64,000 nt of DNA from an uncultured Lachnospiraceae bacterium (GTDB taxonomy: Bacteria > Bacillota > Clostridia > Lachnospirales > Lachnospiraceae), in the NCBI GenBank assembly GCA_934339135.1, contig CAKRHP010000010.1, forward strand, positions 1 to 64,000, read 5' to 3'. Each line of letters opens with the position of its first letter. Position 1 is the first letter of the stretch. The notes below the pieces were generated by a model. That model saw only the letters and a program-made list of their open reading frames with translations. It had not been told where the DNA came from and ran no database searches. Of this stretch, positions 32,884-41,348 are shown piece by piece. The position numbers and the translations under genes are program-made.

Positions 32884-35196
32884 TTACTCCTCTGCATTGA
32901 TCATAGTAAACGGATTCACTGTCTTCTCTTCCGGTTTTGCTTCTGCAGAAGGATCCTCCGGCTTTGTTACAGCAAACTCATCGTCCGCAGCCGGTACATT
33001 ATCAAACTCACTTGGTGCAGTAAATAACTCACCCGGAGCTGGCGGAATTGCCCCATTCGCTGTCGGATCTACACCGCTGATACCACTTGCAAACTCGTCC
33101 TCTACCGCTTTTTCTTTCTCTGCAGGGTCCGGAATGGAGTATGTCATATTGTCTGCTGATCCAAAATATGTCTCATTCGTCACATAAGTCTCGGCATCAT
33201 ATGATTCCTGTACCGTTGGTATCTCATCTGTGGTGTTCTTTTTCTCGGCATCCAGTGACGCCATTGCCTCTGCTGCAATTGCATTGAGATCTGCACTGAC
33301 ATCCGATTCCTCATCCTTCTTTGCATCCAGCTTACTGAAATCCGGCATTGGAACGGCATGTGGTACTACCGGCTGCGCTTCGCTGACTGCGCTCTCCATC
33401 GCATCCAATTTACTGAAATCCGGCATTGGGATCTCATGAACAGGTTCTGTCTCCAGCTCTGCTGGATCTTCAACCGGCTCTGCCTTAATCTGAACAGGTT
33501 CTTCTGTGGATGCCGGTATCGGATCCGGAATGGAATATGTCATATTATCTGCTGATCCAAAATATGTCTCATTCGTTACATAAGTTTCTGCATCATATGT
33601 CTCCTGTACCGTTGGAAGTTCATCTGTGGTTGTTGGTGGAATTTCCTTCTGCCCCGCAGCCTTCTCCACACTTTCCTCCGCCTTTGTATCACTTTCCGCT
33701 GTTACCGGTGCCTCTGTGGATACCGCAGCTTCCTCTGCGACAGGAATCTCCTCAGCAGCTTCTGTATTTTCCTTATTTGCAAGAACGAAATCATCATAGG
33801 AAGTTCCAAGCATGCTGTTCACAGAATGAAACGGATCTTCAGACGACTCCTGCTTCATTTCCTTCAATGCCTCTGAGGCAATAGAATCAATCTCGTCAAG
33901 TTTTGACTGGATATCATCCTCTGCTGGTGCCTCTTCCTTCTGTTCCTCTTCTACCGTTATCTCTGGTGCAGTGTATGCCACAGCCTCTTCTGCCGATACA
34001 TGAATTCCGGCAGCAATATCCTCTGTTGCCGGTGTATCAATATCTAAGGATAACTTTTCCTCTTCTGGTTCTACCGGCTCCACAGATATCTCTGCAGAAA
34101 GACCGCCTTCAAGAATGTCCTTTTCTTCCTCCTTGACATCCTCTCTCTCCGGAGCTGTATCTTCCACCGGAAGATCTAATTCCTTCGCGTGCTCCTCCAT
34201 ATCATCTACGCTCTTCTTGGCTGCAGCCTGTTCCTCAACCATCTTTACCTGTTGGGATTCCAGAAGCTCCTCCAAACCGGTTGTATTTAACTTCTCTTCT
34301 TCCTTGTCAAGTTGCTCCAGCTGCAGATTTAACAGATCCTTAAACTGCTGTTTATAATTGTCATAGCTTCCCATCAGCTTCCGCACGATATCTGTCAGCT
34401 CTGACAGCTGCTTGCCAGACTCTGCAAGCTTCTCCTCGGTCTTCTCACGGGTATCTCTGATCACTTCATCTGCAGATGCCTTGGTATCTGCCATAATGCG
34501 ATCTGCACGCTCTTTGGCATTATACATAATATTGTCTGCTTTTTTCTCTGCTTCCGCTACCAGATCATCCGCTTTTCTCTGGGAATCTCTCTCCAGGCGG
34601 TCTGCCTTGTCCTCTGCCTCTCTGGTCATCTTTTGGGCTTTCTCCTCTGCCTCTCTGGTAACAGACTCAGCCTTTTCCTCCGCTTCTCTGGTAACTATCT
34701 CGACCTTCCTCTCAGACTCTCTGGTCAATGTTTCTGCTTTCTCTTCAGATTCCTTTTTCAGAGCTGCAGCCGTGTCCTCAGACTCTTTCTTTAATGCCGC
34801 TGCCCTCTCTTCGGACTCTCTGGTCAGCTTATTTGCCTTCTCCTGTGCATCTGCAACAAGACCATCTGCTCTGGATTTTGCTTCACGAAGCATTACCTCT
34901 GCTTTCGCTCTGGACTCCTTCTCAACCTGTGCTGCAGCTGTCTTGGATGTCTCCAGTGTCTCCGATGCTGTCTGCTCAGCAAGTACCAGTGTTTTCTGCA
35001 GCGTCCCCTCCATCTGCTTATAATACTGAATACCCTCACTCAGCGTTGTGATCTTCTTTTTGAGATCACTGTTCTCCTTATAAAGCTGTTCATAGCTGGC
35101 CTGGATCGATTCAATAAAATCATCTGTCTCCTTTTTGTTGTATCCACCCATCGTGGATTTCAGTACATGATTTTGAATATCAATCGGTGTAAGCAT
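32884..35196 (-). CDS. Giant DivIVA-domain coiled-coil protein, 770 residues
   Basis: DivIVA proteins bind curved membrane at poles and septa and recruit partners. Residues 1-60 are a DivIVA N-terminal domain (LTPIDIQNHVLKSTMGGYNKKETDDFI). Residues 81-267 are about 17 consecutive 11-residue units (TREAEEKAESV type), a hendecad coiled coil. Residues 268-340 form a further coiled coil. The last 430 residues are acidic and probably disordered, with two duplicated short motifs. Ordinary DivIVA has 150-250 residues. It lies in the place of divIVA in an ylm-type operon after yggT. GGAGGG precedes the ATG. Confidence 0.88.
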   Translation of the reverse strand: MLTPIDIQNHVLKSTMGGYNKKETDDFIESIQASYEQLYKENSDLKKKITTLSEGIQYYKQMEGTLQKTLVLAEQTASETLETSKTAAAQVEKESRAKAEVMLREAKSRADGLVADAQEKANKLTRESEERAAALKKESEDTAAALKKESEEKAETLTRESERKVEIVTREAEEKAESVTREAEEKAQKMTREAEDKADRLERDSQRKADDLVAEAEKKADNIMYNAKERADRIMADTKASADEVIRDTREKTEEKLAESGKQLSELTDIVRKLMGSYDNYKQQFKDLLNLQLEQLDKEEEKLNTTGLEELLESQQVKMVEEQAAAKKSVDDMEEHAKELDLPVEDTAPEREDVKEEEKDILEGGLSAEISVEPVEPEEEKLSLDIDTPATEDIAAGIHVSAEEAVAYTAPEITVEEEQKEEAPAEDDIQSKLDEIDSIASEALKEMKQESSEDPFHSVNSMLGTSYDDFVLANKENTEAAEEIPVAEEAAVSTEAPVTAESDTKAEESVEKAAGQKEIPPTTTDELPTVQETYDAETYVTNETYFGSADNMTYSIPDPIPASTEEPVQIKAEPVEDPAELETEPVHEIPMPDFSKLDAMESAVSEAQPVVPHAVPMPDFSKLDAKKDEESDVSADLNAIAAEAMASLDAEKKNTTDEIPTVQESYDAETYVTNETYFGSADNMTYSIPDPAEKEKAVEDEFASGISGVDPTANGAIPPAPGELFTAPSEFDNVPAADDEFAVTKPEDPSAEAKPEEKTVNPFTMINAEE
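33127..33630. repeat. Two duplicated motifs in the DivIVA-like C-terminus
   Basis: A block of about 110 bases at 33127-33235 recurs at 33521-33630, coding for YDAETYVTNETYFGSADNM and flanking residues in both. A shorter block coding PMPDFSKLDA occurs at 33324-33352 and 33401-33430. Flanking sequence between the copies is not conserved. Confidence 0.85.
34396..34956. repeat. 33-bp tandem repeats coding hendecads (17 units)
   Basis: In-frame 11-codon units run without a break over 561 bases. The most alike are at 34594-34824 (TRESEERAAAL, KKESEDTAAAL, TREAEEKAQKM and relatives). Units drift towards both ends, as expected for repeated duplication and divergence. Confidence 0.88.
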
Positions 35197-35217
35197 ACAA
35201 TTTCCCTCCTCTGAAAT

Positions 35218-35493
35218 TTATAAAATGTTCATAATACGGGAACAAAGTCCCTGTAAATAAGTCAGTACCACTATCAAAAGATATGGACAAAGATCAAACT
35301 TTGCAGTACATAAGATCGAATGCTTTATGAACCACTGCATAGGATACCACATGGGTGTCATCAATACTGCCAAAAATCTCACAATATGATCTCCAAACGG
35401 AAATAACACCAGAAAACTTCTTAACAGATAAAGCAGTACAACCACATCCAGAACAATGAAAAAACATTGAAAGGTATATACGATCAACTGCAT
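35218..35493 (-). CDS. YggT-family membrane protein (YlmG)
   Basis: Small membrane protein of 91 residues with two hydrophobic stretches (FFIVLDVVVLLYLLRSFLVLF and YLLIVVLTYLQGLC) and the family-type segment LMTPMWYPMQWFI between them, where YggT proteins have a P-x-x-P-[IL] motif. The family is tied to division and membrane or chloroplast nucleoid organisation, function not settled. It lies three bases after sepF and 22 before the DivIVA-like gene. Confidence 0.88.
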   Translation of the reverse strand: MQLIVYTFQCFFIVLDVVVLLYLLRSFLVLFPFGDHIVRFLAVLMTPMWYPMQWFIKHSILCTAKFDLCPYLLIVVLTYLQGLCSRIMNIL

Positions 35494-35495
35494 GA

Positions 35496-36074
35496 TCAGA
35501 ACTCCTTATTTAATGTCGGAATTCCAAATTCATCATCTCTGGACAGTTCCAAATAGTCCCCCGAAATATCCACGCTCTCTGGCGAGAATATAAATATATA
35601 TCTGGAAATCTGATGCATCTTGCCGGAAATAGCAAAGATACAGCCGGAAATGAAGTCCATGATCCTCTGTGCCTCCATAATGTCAATTCCCTCAAGATTG
35701 ACAACAACAGCCCGTCCCTGAAGAAGCATCTCACATGCATCCGTGGAATCCCCAAAATTCTTCGGCTTACAGATACATACCTCCAGTCCTCTGGCTGTTG
35801 TACGGATCGGTACCACCTTATTGGATGCGGTTCTTACCGAAGTACGTCTCGGCTCCGGCGCAGGCTGTGGCTCTGGCTCGTCCTCCTCATAAGAAGACCG
35901 GCGGCTGTTTTTACGCTCTGAACGTCTCTGCCGTCTCTCCTCCTCTGCCAGAAGACTTCTCTCCTCTGCCTCATCAATATCGTCCTCGAAATCATCCTCA
36001 TAGTAATCATCATCGTAGTCCTCGTCGCCGCCGAGTCCTAATAACTGTAATAGATTTCCTAATGGATTTGCCAT
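35496..36074 (-). CDS. sepF: Cell-division protein SepF
   Basis: SepF binds the FtsZ C-terminus and the membrane and bundles FtsZ filaments at the septum. Protein of 192 residues: a short amphipathic start (ANPLGNLLQLLGLGG), a very acidic then Arg-rich linker (about 17-85), and the SepF core with LEVCICKPKNFGDSTDACEM and VNLEGIDIMEAQRIMDFISG. ATG 36074 is chosen because GGGAGGT lies seven bases upstream and the protein then begins with the membrane-binding helix; ATG 36101 lies before that site. Confidence 0.94.
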   Translation of the reverse strand: MANPLGNLLQLLGLGGDEDYDDDYYEDDFEDDIDEAEERSLLAEEERRQRRSERKNSRRSSYEEDEPEPQPAPEPRRTSVRTASNKVVPIRTTARGLEVCICKPKNFGDSTDACEMLLQGRAVVVNLEGIDIMEAQRIMDFISGCIFAISGKMHQISRYIFIFSPESVDISGDYLELSRDDEFGIPTLNKEF

Positions 36075-36106
36075 AACTTTACCTCCCGATGCTCCTCGCA
36101 TCTCTT

Positions 36107-36802
36107 TTATTTAATATCGTAATTTCTCTCTCCGAAAATACCGGTACCAACACGGACATGTGTTGCTCCCTCCTCTATGGCAACCTGATAGTCACCTGTC
36201 ATTCCCATAGAAAGAACACTCATATCAACATTATCAATGTTTTTGGCTCCAATGTCAACCGACAATTGCTTTAATTGACGAAAAATACTACGATTTTCTT
36301 CCGGATTCTCTACAAATGGTGCTATCGTCATGAGGCCCTTGATGTGTAAATGCTCCAACTTGGAAATTTGCTGTACCAGCTCCAGAGTATCCTCCAGCTT
36401 CAGGCCAAATTTTGACTCCTCCTGTGCTACATTGACTTCCACCAAAATATCCGCCTCTGTATCCCTTTTCACACATTCCTTCTCAATCGCCTCTGCCAGA
36501 TGAAGCGAATCCACCGAGTGGATCAGACAGGCCCGGTCAATGATATACTTAATCTTGTTCGTCTGCAGGTGTCCGATAAAATGCCACCGGATATCCTTTG
36601 GAAGCACCTCGTATTTTTCCTTTAATTCCTGTGCTTTATTTTCTCCAAACTCTCGCTTGCCATACTCATATGCCTCTTTGATCATCTCAACCGGCTTTGT
36701 CTTGCTGACGCTGATCAGTGTCACCTCCGACTCCTCTCTACCAGCCCTCAGACATGCCTGGCGAACATTCTCCTCTACGATCTTTAAATTTTCTTTAACC
36801 AT
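36107..36802 (-). CDS. yggS: PLP homeostasis protein YggS/YlmE
   Basis: PLP-binding protein of the PLPBP family, 231 residues, with an alanine-racemase-like barrel but no known catalytic activity; it buffers free pyridoxal phosphate. The PLP lysine is in LISVSKTKP near residue 34-36; FGENKAQEL, WHFIGHLQTNK and LSMGMTGDY are family blocks, the last binding phosphate. AGGGAGG precedes the ATG. It is co-transcribed with sepF and yggT in the usual Firmicute order. Confidence 0.94.
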   Translation of the reverse strand: MVKENLKIVEENVRQACLRAGREESEVTLISVSKTKPVEMIKEAYEYGKREFGENKAQELKEKYEVLPKDIRWHFIGHLQTNKIKYIIDRACLIHSVDSLHLAEAIEKECVKRDTEADILVEVNVAQEESKFGLKLEDTLELVQQISKLEHLHIKGLMTIAPFVENPEENRSIFRQLKQLSVDIGAKNIDNVDMSVLSMGMTGDYQVAIEEGATHVRVGTGIFGERNYDIK

Positions 36803-36822
36803 CGTCTGTCCTCCCTGTGATG

Positions 36823-38250
36823 TTAGTAAATAATATCATCCTCCCGGATTGCCTTAGGATCCAGGATAATGTGGTCATATGCAGACAAACCACCGGATGT
36901 ATTTTTCTTAATAATACAATATTCGTTATTTTGATAAGAGATTTCTACCGGACGAAATTCACAGTAGCCTTTATTGCAGCAATACACACCATCCAGTTTT
37001 TCTGTTTCCGACAACCGGAACAGACTGGACCCAAGAGTATCTGCAGAAATCTCTGTTCCCGCTCTAAAATCATCCGCAGGAATATAACAATATTTTTCTG
37101 TTTTTTCCCCTCCCTCAGCCTGGCTTGTCCCTTCCTCAAAGGAAAGGATCGTTGTATCCGCCGGTTCGTAATCCACCGACCCATTCTTTTTATATACAGC
37201 CTTTAAAATAGTATCCCCGCTCTGTCCCGTGACCACATAATCTGCCGGTATCCTATAAAAATCCTTCTGCAGAATAGACGATTTGGGAATCTTGAGCCCT
37301 GCCTCATCATTCATCTTGATCTCCAGGTCGATATAACGATTATTGATATACTGGATCATATATCGTTTCAGATCTATCCTGGCATAATAACCACCGTCCA
37401 TGGTAAATGTCGTAACCTGCGGTGTCACCTGTGCCTGAATCTTTTTCAAGGTAACCGTTACGGTTTTTTCCTGCTGAATATTTTTAAACTGTTCCTTGGA
37501 CAACGGAAAAACCACAGACCAGCTTTCATTGGTCACCAGACGATAAATCGGTGATCCGGCCTTGACGGACTCCGTCTTTCTCAACTGTTTCGGATCATCC
37601 ATGGTATTTTCAAAGGTCTTCGCGGTAATGGTATTCATATCCATATCCTCCAGTCCATCCGAGGTATAAGATACAATCCCGCTTTCCCCGGCACTTCCAA
37701 ACCGAAAAGAATTTTCTCCGCCCTGTTCTTTCAGAATCTTCGTCACATTATCCAGAAGTCTGGCATTCGTAAGCTCTGAAATCGTATTATCCAGATTATA
37801 TTTAAAATTATATGTCTCTCCATAATTAGACAAGCTATATGCTGCCCGATACGCAGAAATCTCACTTCGTATATCGCTGGTATTCTGCGTATTCAGCTTA
37901 ATTTCTCCGGTATCTGCCTGAGCCAGCTGATTGTAAATCTCACCGGTCTGATCAATGGAATAGATTTTTGTCCGTGCCCCTACCTTGGTGCCATCCGCTA
38001 CGTAATAATTAATATATCCTTCCTGATCACTGTTTACCAGTTTTTCATTGCGGATAATGATCCCACGCACCAGATTATCGTCAGCAATCTTTTTTTCGGT
38101 TACCTCATAAATAGATACATGATCTTTGGTCAGGGATAATGCCCCCTGTAAAAGGATATATATGGCAAAAAAAATCAAAAAGAAACCGGTCACTTTTGAA
38201 TTTTTGCGTTTCATCTTCACTACATTCCCGGAATGTCTCTTTCCTGCCAC
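36823..38250 (-). CDS. HlyD-like membrane-anchored protein at head of the ylm-type operon
   Basis: Protein of 475 residues with a basic cytoplasmic tail (about 1-20), one membrane helix (VTGFFLIFFAIYILLQGAL) and a long outer region. The segment VRGIIIRNEKLVNSDQEGYINYYVADGTKV resembles the biotinyl-lipoyl-like part of HlyD/RND adaptor subunits, and VVTGQSGDTILKAVYKKNG resembles the late barrel. No exporter or outer-membrane partner gene is adjacent, so an efflux role is doubtful. The position just before yggS and sepF suggests a job in envelope or division. Identification is by domain pattern. Confidence 0.72.
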   Translation of the reverse strand: MAGKRHSGNVVKMKRKNSKVTGFFLIFFAIYILLQGALSLTKDHVSIYEVTEKKIADDNLVRGIIIRNEKLVNSDQEGYINYYVADGTKVGARTKIYSIDQTGEIYNQLAQADTGEIKLNTQNTSDIRSEISAYRAAYSLSNYGETYNFKYNLDNTISELTNARLLDNVTKILKEQGGENSFRFGSAGESGIVSYTSDGLEDMDMNTITAKTFENTMDDPKQLRKTESVKAGSPIYRLVTNESWSVVFPLSKEQFKNIQQEKTVTVTLKKIQAQVTPQVTTFTMDGGYYARIDLKRYMIQYINNRYIDLEIKMNDEAGLKIPKSSILQKDFYRIPADYVVTGQSGDTILKAVYKKNGSVDYEPADTTILSFEEGTSQAEGGEKTEKYCYIPADDFRAGTEISADTLGSSLFRLSETEKLDGVYCCNKGYCEFRPVEISYQNNEYCIIKKNTSGGLSAYDHIILDPKAIREDDIIY

Positions 38251-38397
38251 AAAATACCTCCTTCCAAAACAAGTAGTTCTAACCTTTTTATTATATCTTT
38301 TTTTTGTGATTTTGACAAGATAAGTGTATATATTTTCTTCCTCCCGGAAATACTAAAACTGTATCAGTAAACGGATACAGAAAGGTATGGTGTTTTT

Positions 38398-38598
38398 ATG
38401 AAAACATTAGATTATATCATTCTCGTACTCATTATTGTCGGTGCCGTCAACTGGGGACTGATCGGCTTCTTCCAATTCGATCTGGTCCGTGTGATCTTTG
38501 GAAATATGAGCATGTTTTCCCGGATCATTTATGCCGTTGTGGGATTGAGTGGATTATATGCCATCAGCTACTTTGGCCGAATCCGTTCCACCATGTAA
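38398..38598 (+). CDS. DUF378 family small membrane protein
   Basis: Protein of 66 residues with two membrane helices: DYIILVLIIVGAVNWGLIGFF (with the family's GAxNWGLIG motif) and FSRIIYAVVGLSGLYAI. DUF378 function is unknown. The leader is AAAGGTATGG plus seven bases; the upstream ATG opens a four-codon frame (MVFL) whose TGA overlaps this ATG, so translational coupling is possible. A 7-bp hairpin CTGTATC/GATACAG (38359-38380) sits just before that site. Confidence 0.85.
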   Translation: MKTLDYIILVLIIVGAVNWGLIGFFQFDLVRVIFGNMSMFSRIIYAVVGLSGLYAISYFGRIRSTM

Positions 38599-38610
38599 AA
38601 AAACAAAATA

Positions 38611-38643
38611 AAAGAAAAAAGAGAGGATCACTTTCCTCTCTTT
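38611..38643 (-). terminator. Terminator of the carboxypeptidase/shape cluster
   Basis: On the minus strand, AAAGAGAGGA (38643-38634) pairs with TCCTCTCTTT (38627-38618), followed by a T-rich tail. The stem overlaps the stop codon of the carboxypeptidase gene. It may also stop the convergent DUF378 transcript. Confidence 0.82.
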
Positions 38644-39647
38644 ACATATTCCATTAAATGGTTCATCTGTGTATATGCCCCATAGGATGAATCTGCTTTT
38701 AAAATAACTGCTATGTAATCTCTTTTTTTCTTATCCTGGGAATACATGATCAGACACCCACCTGCCTTTACCGTAGCTCCTGATTTGCCTCCGACCGCAG
38801 TCAATCCCTTAGGAAGCTGTTTAGAGCCGGTCAGATATGGATCTGACGAAACAATGTCAAGAGACTGCTTTTTCCCCTGCGCATTCTCCCAGTTGGCTGT
38901 ATATTTGGTTTCCTGAATGATTTCCCGAAATTCATCATACTTTAATAATTCATGAAAAATCAAATAAAGATCATAGGCTGTCGTGTAATGGTTGTCATCA
39001 TGAAGCCCATGGGAATTGACAAAATGCGTCCCACTGGCTCCCAAAGACACCAGTTCTTTATTCATTTTGGCTGCAAATTCCGTCTCGGAACCTGAAATAT
39101 GCTCTGCAATGGCCACAGAAGCATCATTTCCCGAATATGTCAGCATACAATACAGCAGATCCTTCATGGAGATCTTATCTCCCTCCTGAAATCCACATAA
39201 TCTGGCACCATATTCTGTAATATGGGATGCATTATTACTGATCGTAACCATATCGTCCATGTTTGCATACTTTAATGCCATTAAGGCCGTTGCAATCTTT
39301 GATACACTGGCAGGATATTCTGTCCCATACACATTCTGTGCATAAAGCACTTTATGACGACTGTCATCAATCAAAAGTGCCGCATCTGCTGTGATTGCAG
39401 CATCCGTTGCTGTATTGCTCTTCTTCGGAACAATACAGATATCCTCTGAAAGCAGCTTACTATCTGTAGAACTGTTATTATCTGATGTATTGGAAGCACC
39501 CTGCTCATCATAGCTAATCTGTGTATCCGAAACCGGCACTGTATCCACACTGCATCCTGTCATTATCGTACAGATTCCCAGCAATGCGGCACAAATACAT
39601 CCTGCGCTTAACCATTTATTCTTCATATTCTTTCTCGTTCCAATCAT
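38628..39647 (-). CDS. D-alanyl-D-alanine carboxypeptidase, lipoprotein type
   Basis: Third D,D-carboxypeptidase of the window, 339 residues. The N-terminus is a lipoprotein signal (WLSAGCICAALLGICTIMTGC, lipid on the last Cys), so it is anchored by lipid, not by a C-terminal helix; the beta-rich PBP5 C-terminal domain is missing. Active-site motifs: SVSK, SGN in TYSGNDAS, and KSG in VGGKSGATVK where the other two have KTG. It follows mgsA with no gap (AAGAGGAATAA leads into ATG 39647); ATG 39626 is an alternative start. Last gene of the shape cluster. Confidence 0.88.
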   Translation of the reverse strand: MIGTRKNMKNKWLSAGCICAALLGICTIMTGCSVDTVPVSDTQISYDEQGASNTSDNNSSTDSKLLSEDICIVPKKSNTATDAAITADAALLIDDSRHKVLYAQNVYGTEYPASVSKIATALMALKYANMDDMVTISNNASHITEYGARLCGFQEGDKISMKDLLYCMLTYSGNDASVAIAEHISGSETEFAAKMNKELVSLGASGTHFVNSHGLHDDNHYTTAYDLYLIFHELLKYDEFREIIQETKYTANWENAQGKKQSLDIVSSDPYLTGSKQLPKGLTAVGGKSGATVKAGGCLIMYSQDKKKRDYIAVILKADSSYGAYTQMNHLMEYVKRGK

Positions 39648-40055
39648 TTATTCCTCTTCTTTTTTGATCATCTCACGCCACTCAAGATCACCATGTTCCA
39701 AAGCCTTTACTAAAAGCTCTGCCGTCGCCAGGTTTGTTGCAAACGGAATGTTATACGTATCACATAAATGGATCACATTCATAACATCCGGCTCGTGAGA
39801 CTTTGGTGACTGGGGATCTCTCAAAAAGATCACCATATCAATCTGATTATGCTCAATCTGAGAGGCCAGCTGCTGTTCCCCCCCCAAATGACCCGCAAGA
39901 TATTTATGCACCGTAAGATTCGTCACCTCTTCGATCAGCCGGCCCGTCGTCCCGGTAGCATATATCTCATGCTTGCTGAGAATCCCACGATATGCAATCG
40001 TGAAATTCTGCATTAATATTTTTTTTGCATCGTGTGCAATTAAACCAATGTTCAT
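39648..40055 (-). CDS. mgsA: Methylglyoxal synthase
   Basis: Converts dihydroxyacetone phosphate to methylglyoxal and phosphate, a bypass when sugar phosphates build up. Protein of 135 residues with the N-terminal GLIAHDAKK, the phosphate-binding TGTTGR, GHLGGEQQLA and the catalytic-Asp region FLRDPQSPKSHEPDV, all typical. It lies between rodA and the lipoprotein carboxypeptidase and abuts the latter, so it is co-expressed with shape genes. Confidence 0.96.
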   Translation of the reverse strand: MNIGLIAHDAKKILMQNFTIAYRGILSKHEIYATGTTGRLIEEVTNLTVHKYLAGHLGGEQQLASQIEHNQIDMVIFLRDPQSPKSHEPDVMNVIHLCDTYNIPFATNLATAELLVKALEHGDLEWREMIKKEEE

Positions 40056-40102
40056 TGTTTCACCCCTCCAAGCAAATTTAATACCTTTCCTTGCAAAACG
40101 TC

Positions 40103-41332
40103 TTACAGACTGAAATCAATATCAACATCATTGTCCATGTCCGAATACGCCTTACGCATTGTAAATCCACCCTTTTTCGTCTTGGCCGGCTGGATACCAA
40201 TATTGATGACCAGCCCTATGCCGATCATCGACGACATCATTGAACTCAGACCGTTACTCAAAAACGGCAGAGGCAGACCTGTATTTGGGAAAAGAAATGT
40301 GACAACACATATATTACTGAACACCTGGAACATGAACATCGCAGACACCCCGACTGCGATCAACATGCCCAGAAAATCCTGTGCTTTTCTGGCAACGCGA
40401 AAACATTTAAATATCAGAATTCCAAATAGCAGTAATACCAGACAGCATCCCAGAAAACCAAACTCCTCCGAAATCACGCTCCAAATAAAATCGCTCTCCC
40501 GGATCGCAACACTGGAATACGCTCTGGAACTTCCGGCCTTTGCCCCATCCTTCAAAAATTTACCATAAAGCCCACCCTCTGCGATCGCATTCACAGCAGA
40601 TGTCTGCTGACGATTCAGATCTACGATCCGCTTCACAGTAGAATCCTGATGCTTAAAGGCAAAAACACGATCATACTGATATCCATGAAGCAAAAGATTT
40701 CCTGGTTGCTGAACATACCAGTATACGATCAATGTAATCGGTAGACCCACAGAAATAATCGGTACGATCACACGGTAGGATAAACCTGCCACAAATGTCA
40801 TCACTGCCATTACGAACAAAATAACCAAGCTGGAAGACAGATCCGGCTGTATTACGATCACACCAAATGCCGGCAATGTCAGTAAAACGATCCAGACTAC
40901 AGACTTAAATTGATCCAACTGCTTTCGTATCTTACAAAAAAGTACCGCCAACGTCAGAATAAATATGATTTTTAAAAGCTCTGACGGCTGAAAGGTAATA
41001 TTTCCAACCGGTATCCTGATCCACCGGGTTGATCCGGTATCCAGATCTGTTCCAATTCCCGGAATCTTCGTCATGAGAACAAGCATGAGTCCAACGAAAA
41101 AATAAACTGCCACAAATCTACATATAAAATGATAATCCAGTACAGATAAAAAAGCAACTATAAAAAGCCCCAGAATCATTCCAACAAGCTGACCTTTCAT
41201 ATATCCGGCTCCCTTTTCTGCGCCGCCAGCCAATTTTAAGGTAAATGCACTGATCATACATAAAATGATCACAATGATAACCAAAGAATAATTAAAATTG
41301 CGCCAATCATATTGCTTCAATCTGTTTAACAT
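40103..41332 (-). CDS. rodA: Rod-shape SEDS glycosyltransferase RodA
   Basis: SEDS-family peptidoglycan polymerase, 409 residues with about ten membrane helices, partner of PBP2 in the elongasome. Family segments: STRWIRIPVGNITFQPSELLKI and, late, FQVFSNICVVTFLFPNTGLPLPFLSNG with the conserved NTGLPLPF. RodA rather than FtsW is inferred from company with mreBCD and PBP2. The tail (RKAYSDMDNDVDIDFSL) is acidic. minE is 16 bases upstream. Confidence 0.92.
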   Translation of the reverse strand: MLNRLKQYDWRNFNYSLVIIVIILCMISAFTLKLAGGAEKGAGYMKGQLVGMILGLFIVAFLSVLDYHFICRFVAVYFFVGLMLVLMTKIPGIGTDLDTGSTRWIRIPVGNITFQPSELLKIIFILTLAVLFCKIRKQLDQFKSVVWIVLLTLPAFGVIVIQPDLSSSLVILFVMAVMTFVAGLSYRVIVPIISVGLPITLIVYWYVQQPGNLLLHGYQYDRVFAFKHQDSTVKRIVDLNRQQTSAVNAIAEGGLYGKFLKDGAKAGSSRAYSSVAIRESDFIWSVISEEFGFLGCCLVLLLFGILIFKCFRVARKAQDFLGMLIAVGVSAMFMFQVFSNICVVTFLFPNTGLPLPFLSNGLSSMMSSMIGIGLVINIGIQPAKTKKGGFTMRKAYSDMDNDVDIDFSL

Positions 41333-41348
41333 GTGTCTCTACTTCCTC

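Noticed and set aside
34396..34956. CRISPR-like or satellite array suggested by a 33-base period
   Set aside because: Units are in-frame coding hendecads, diverged, without unique spacers.
34412..35023. 203-residue Ser/Ala-rich frame on the plus strand
   Set aside because: Antisense shadow of the repetitive DivIVA-like gene; composition is a by-product of Glu/Lys/Ala codons.
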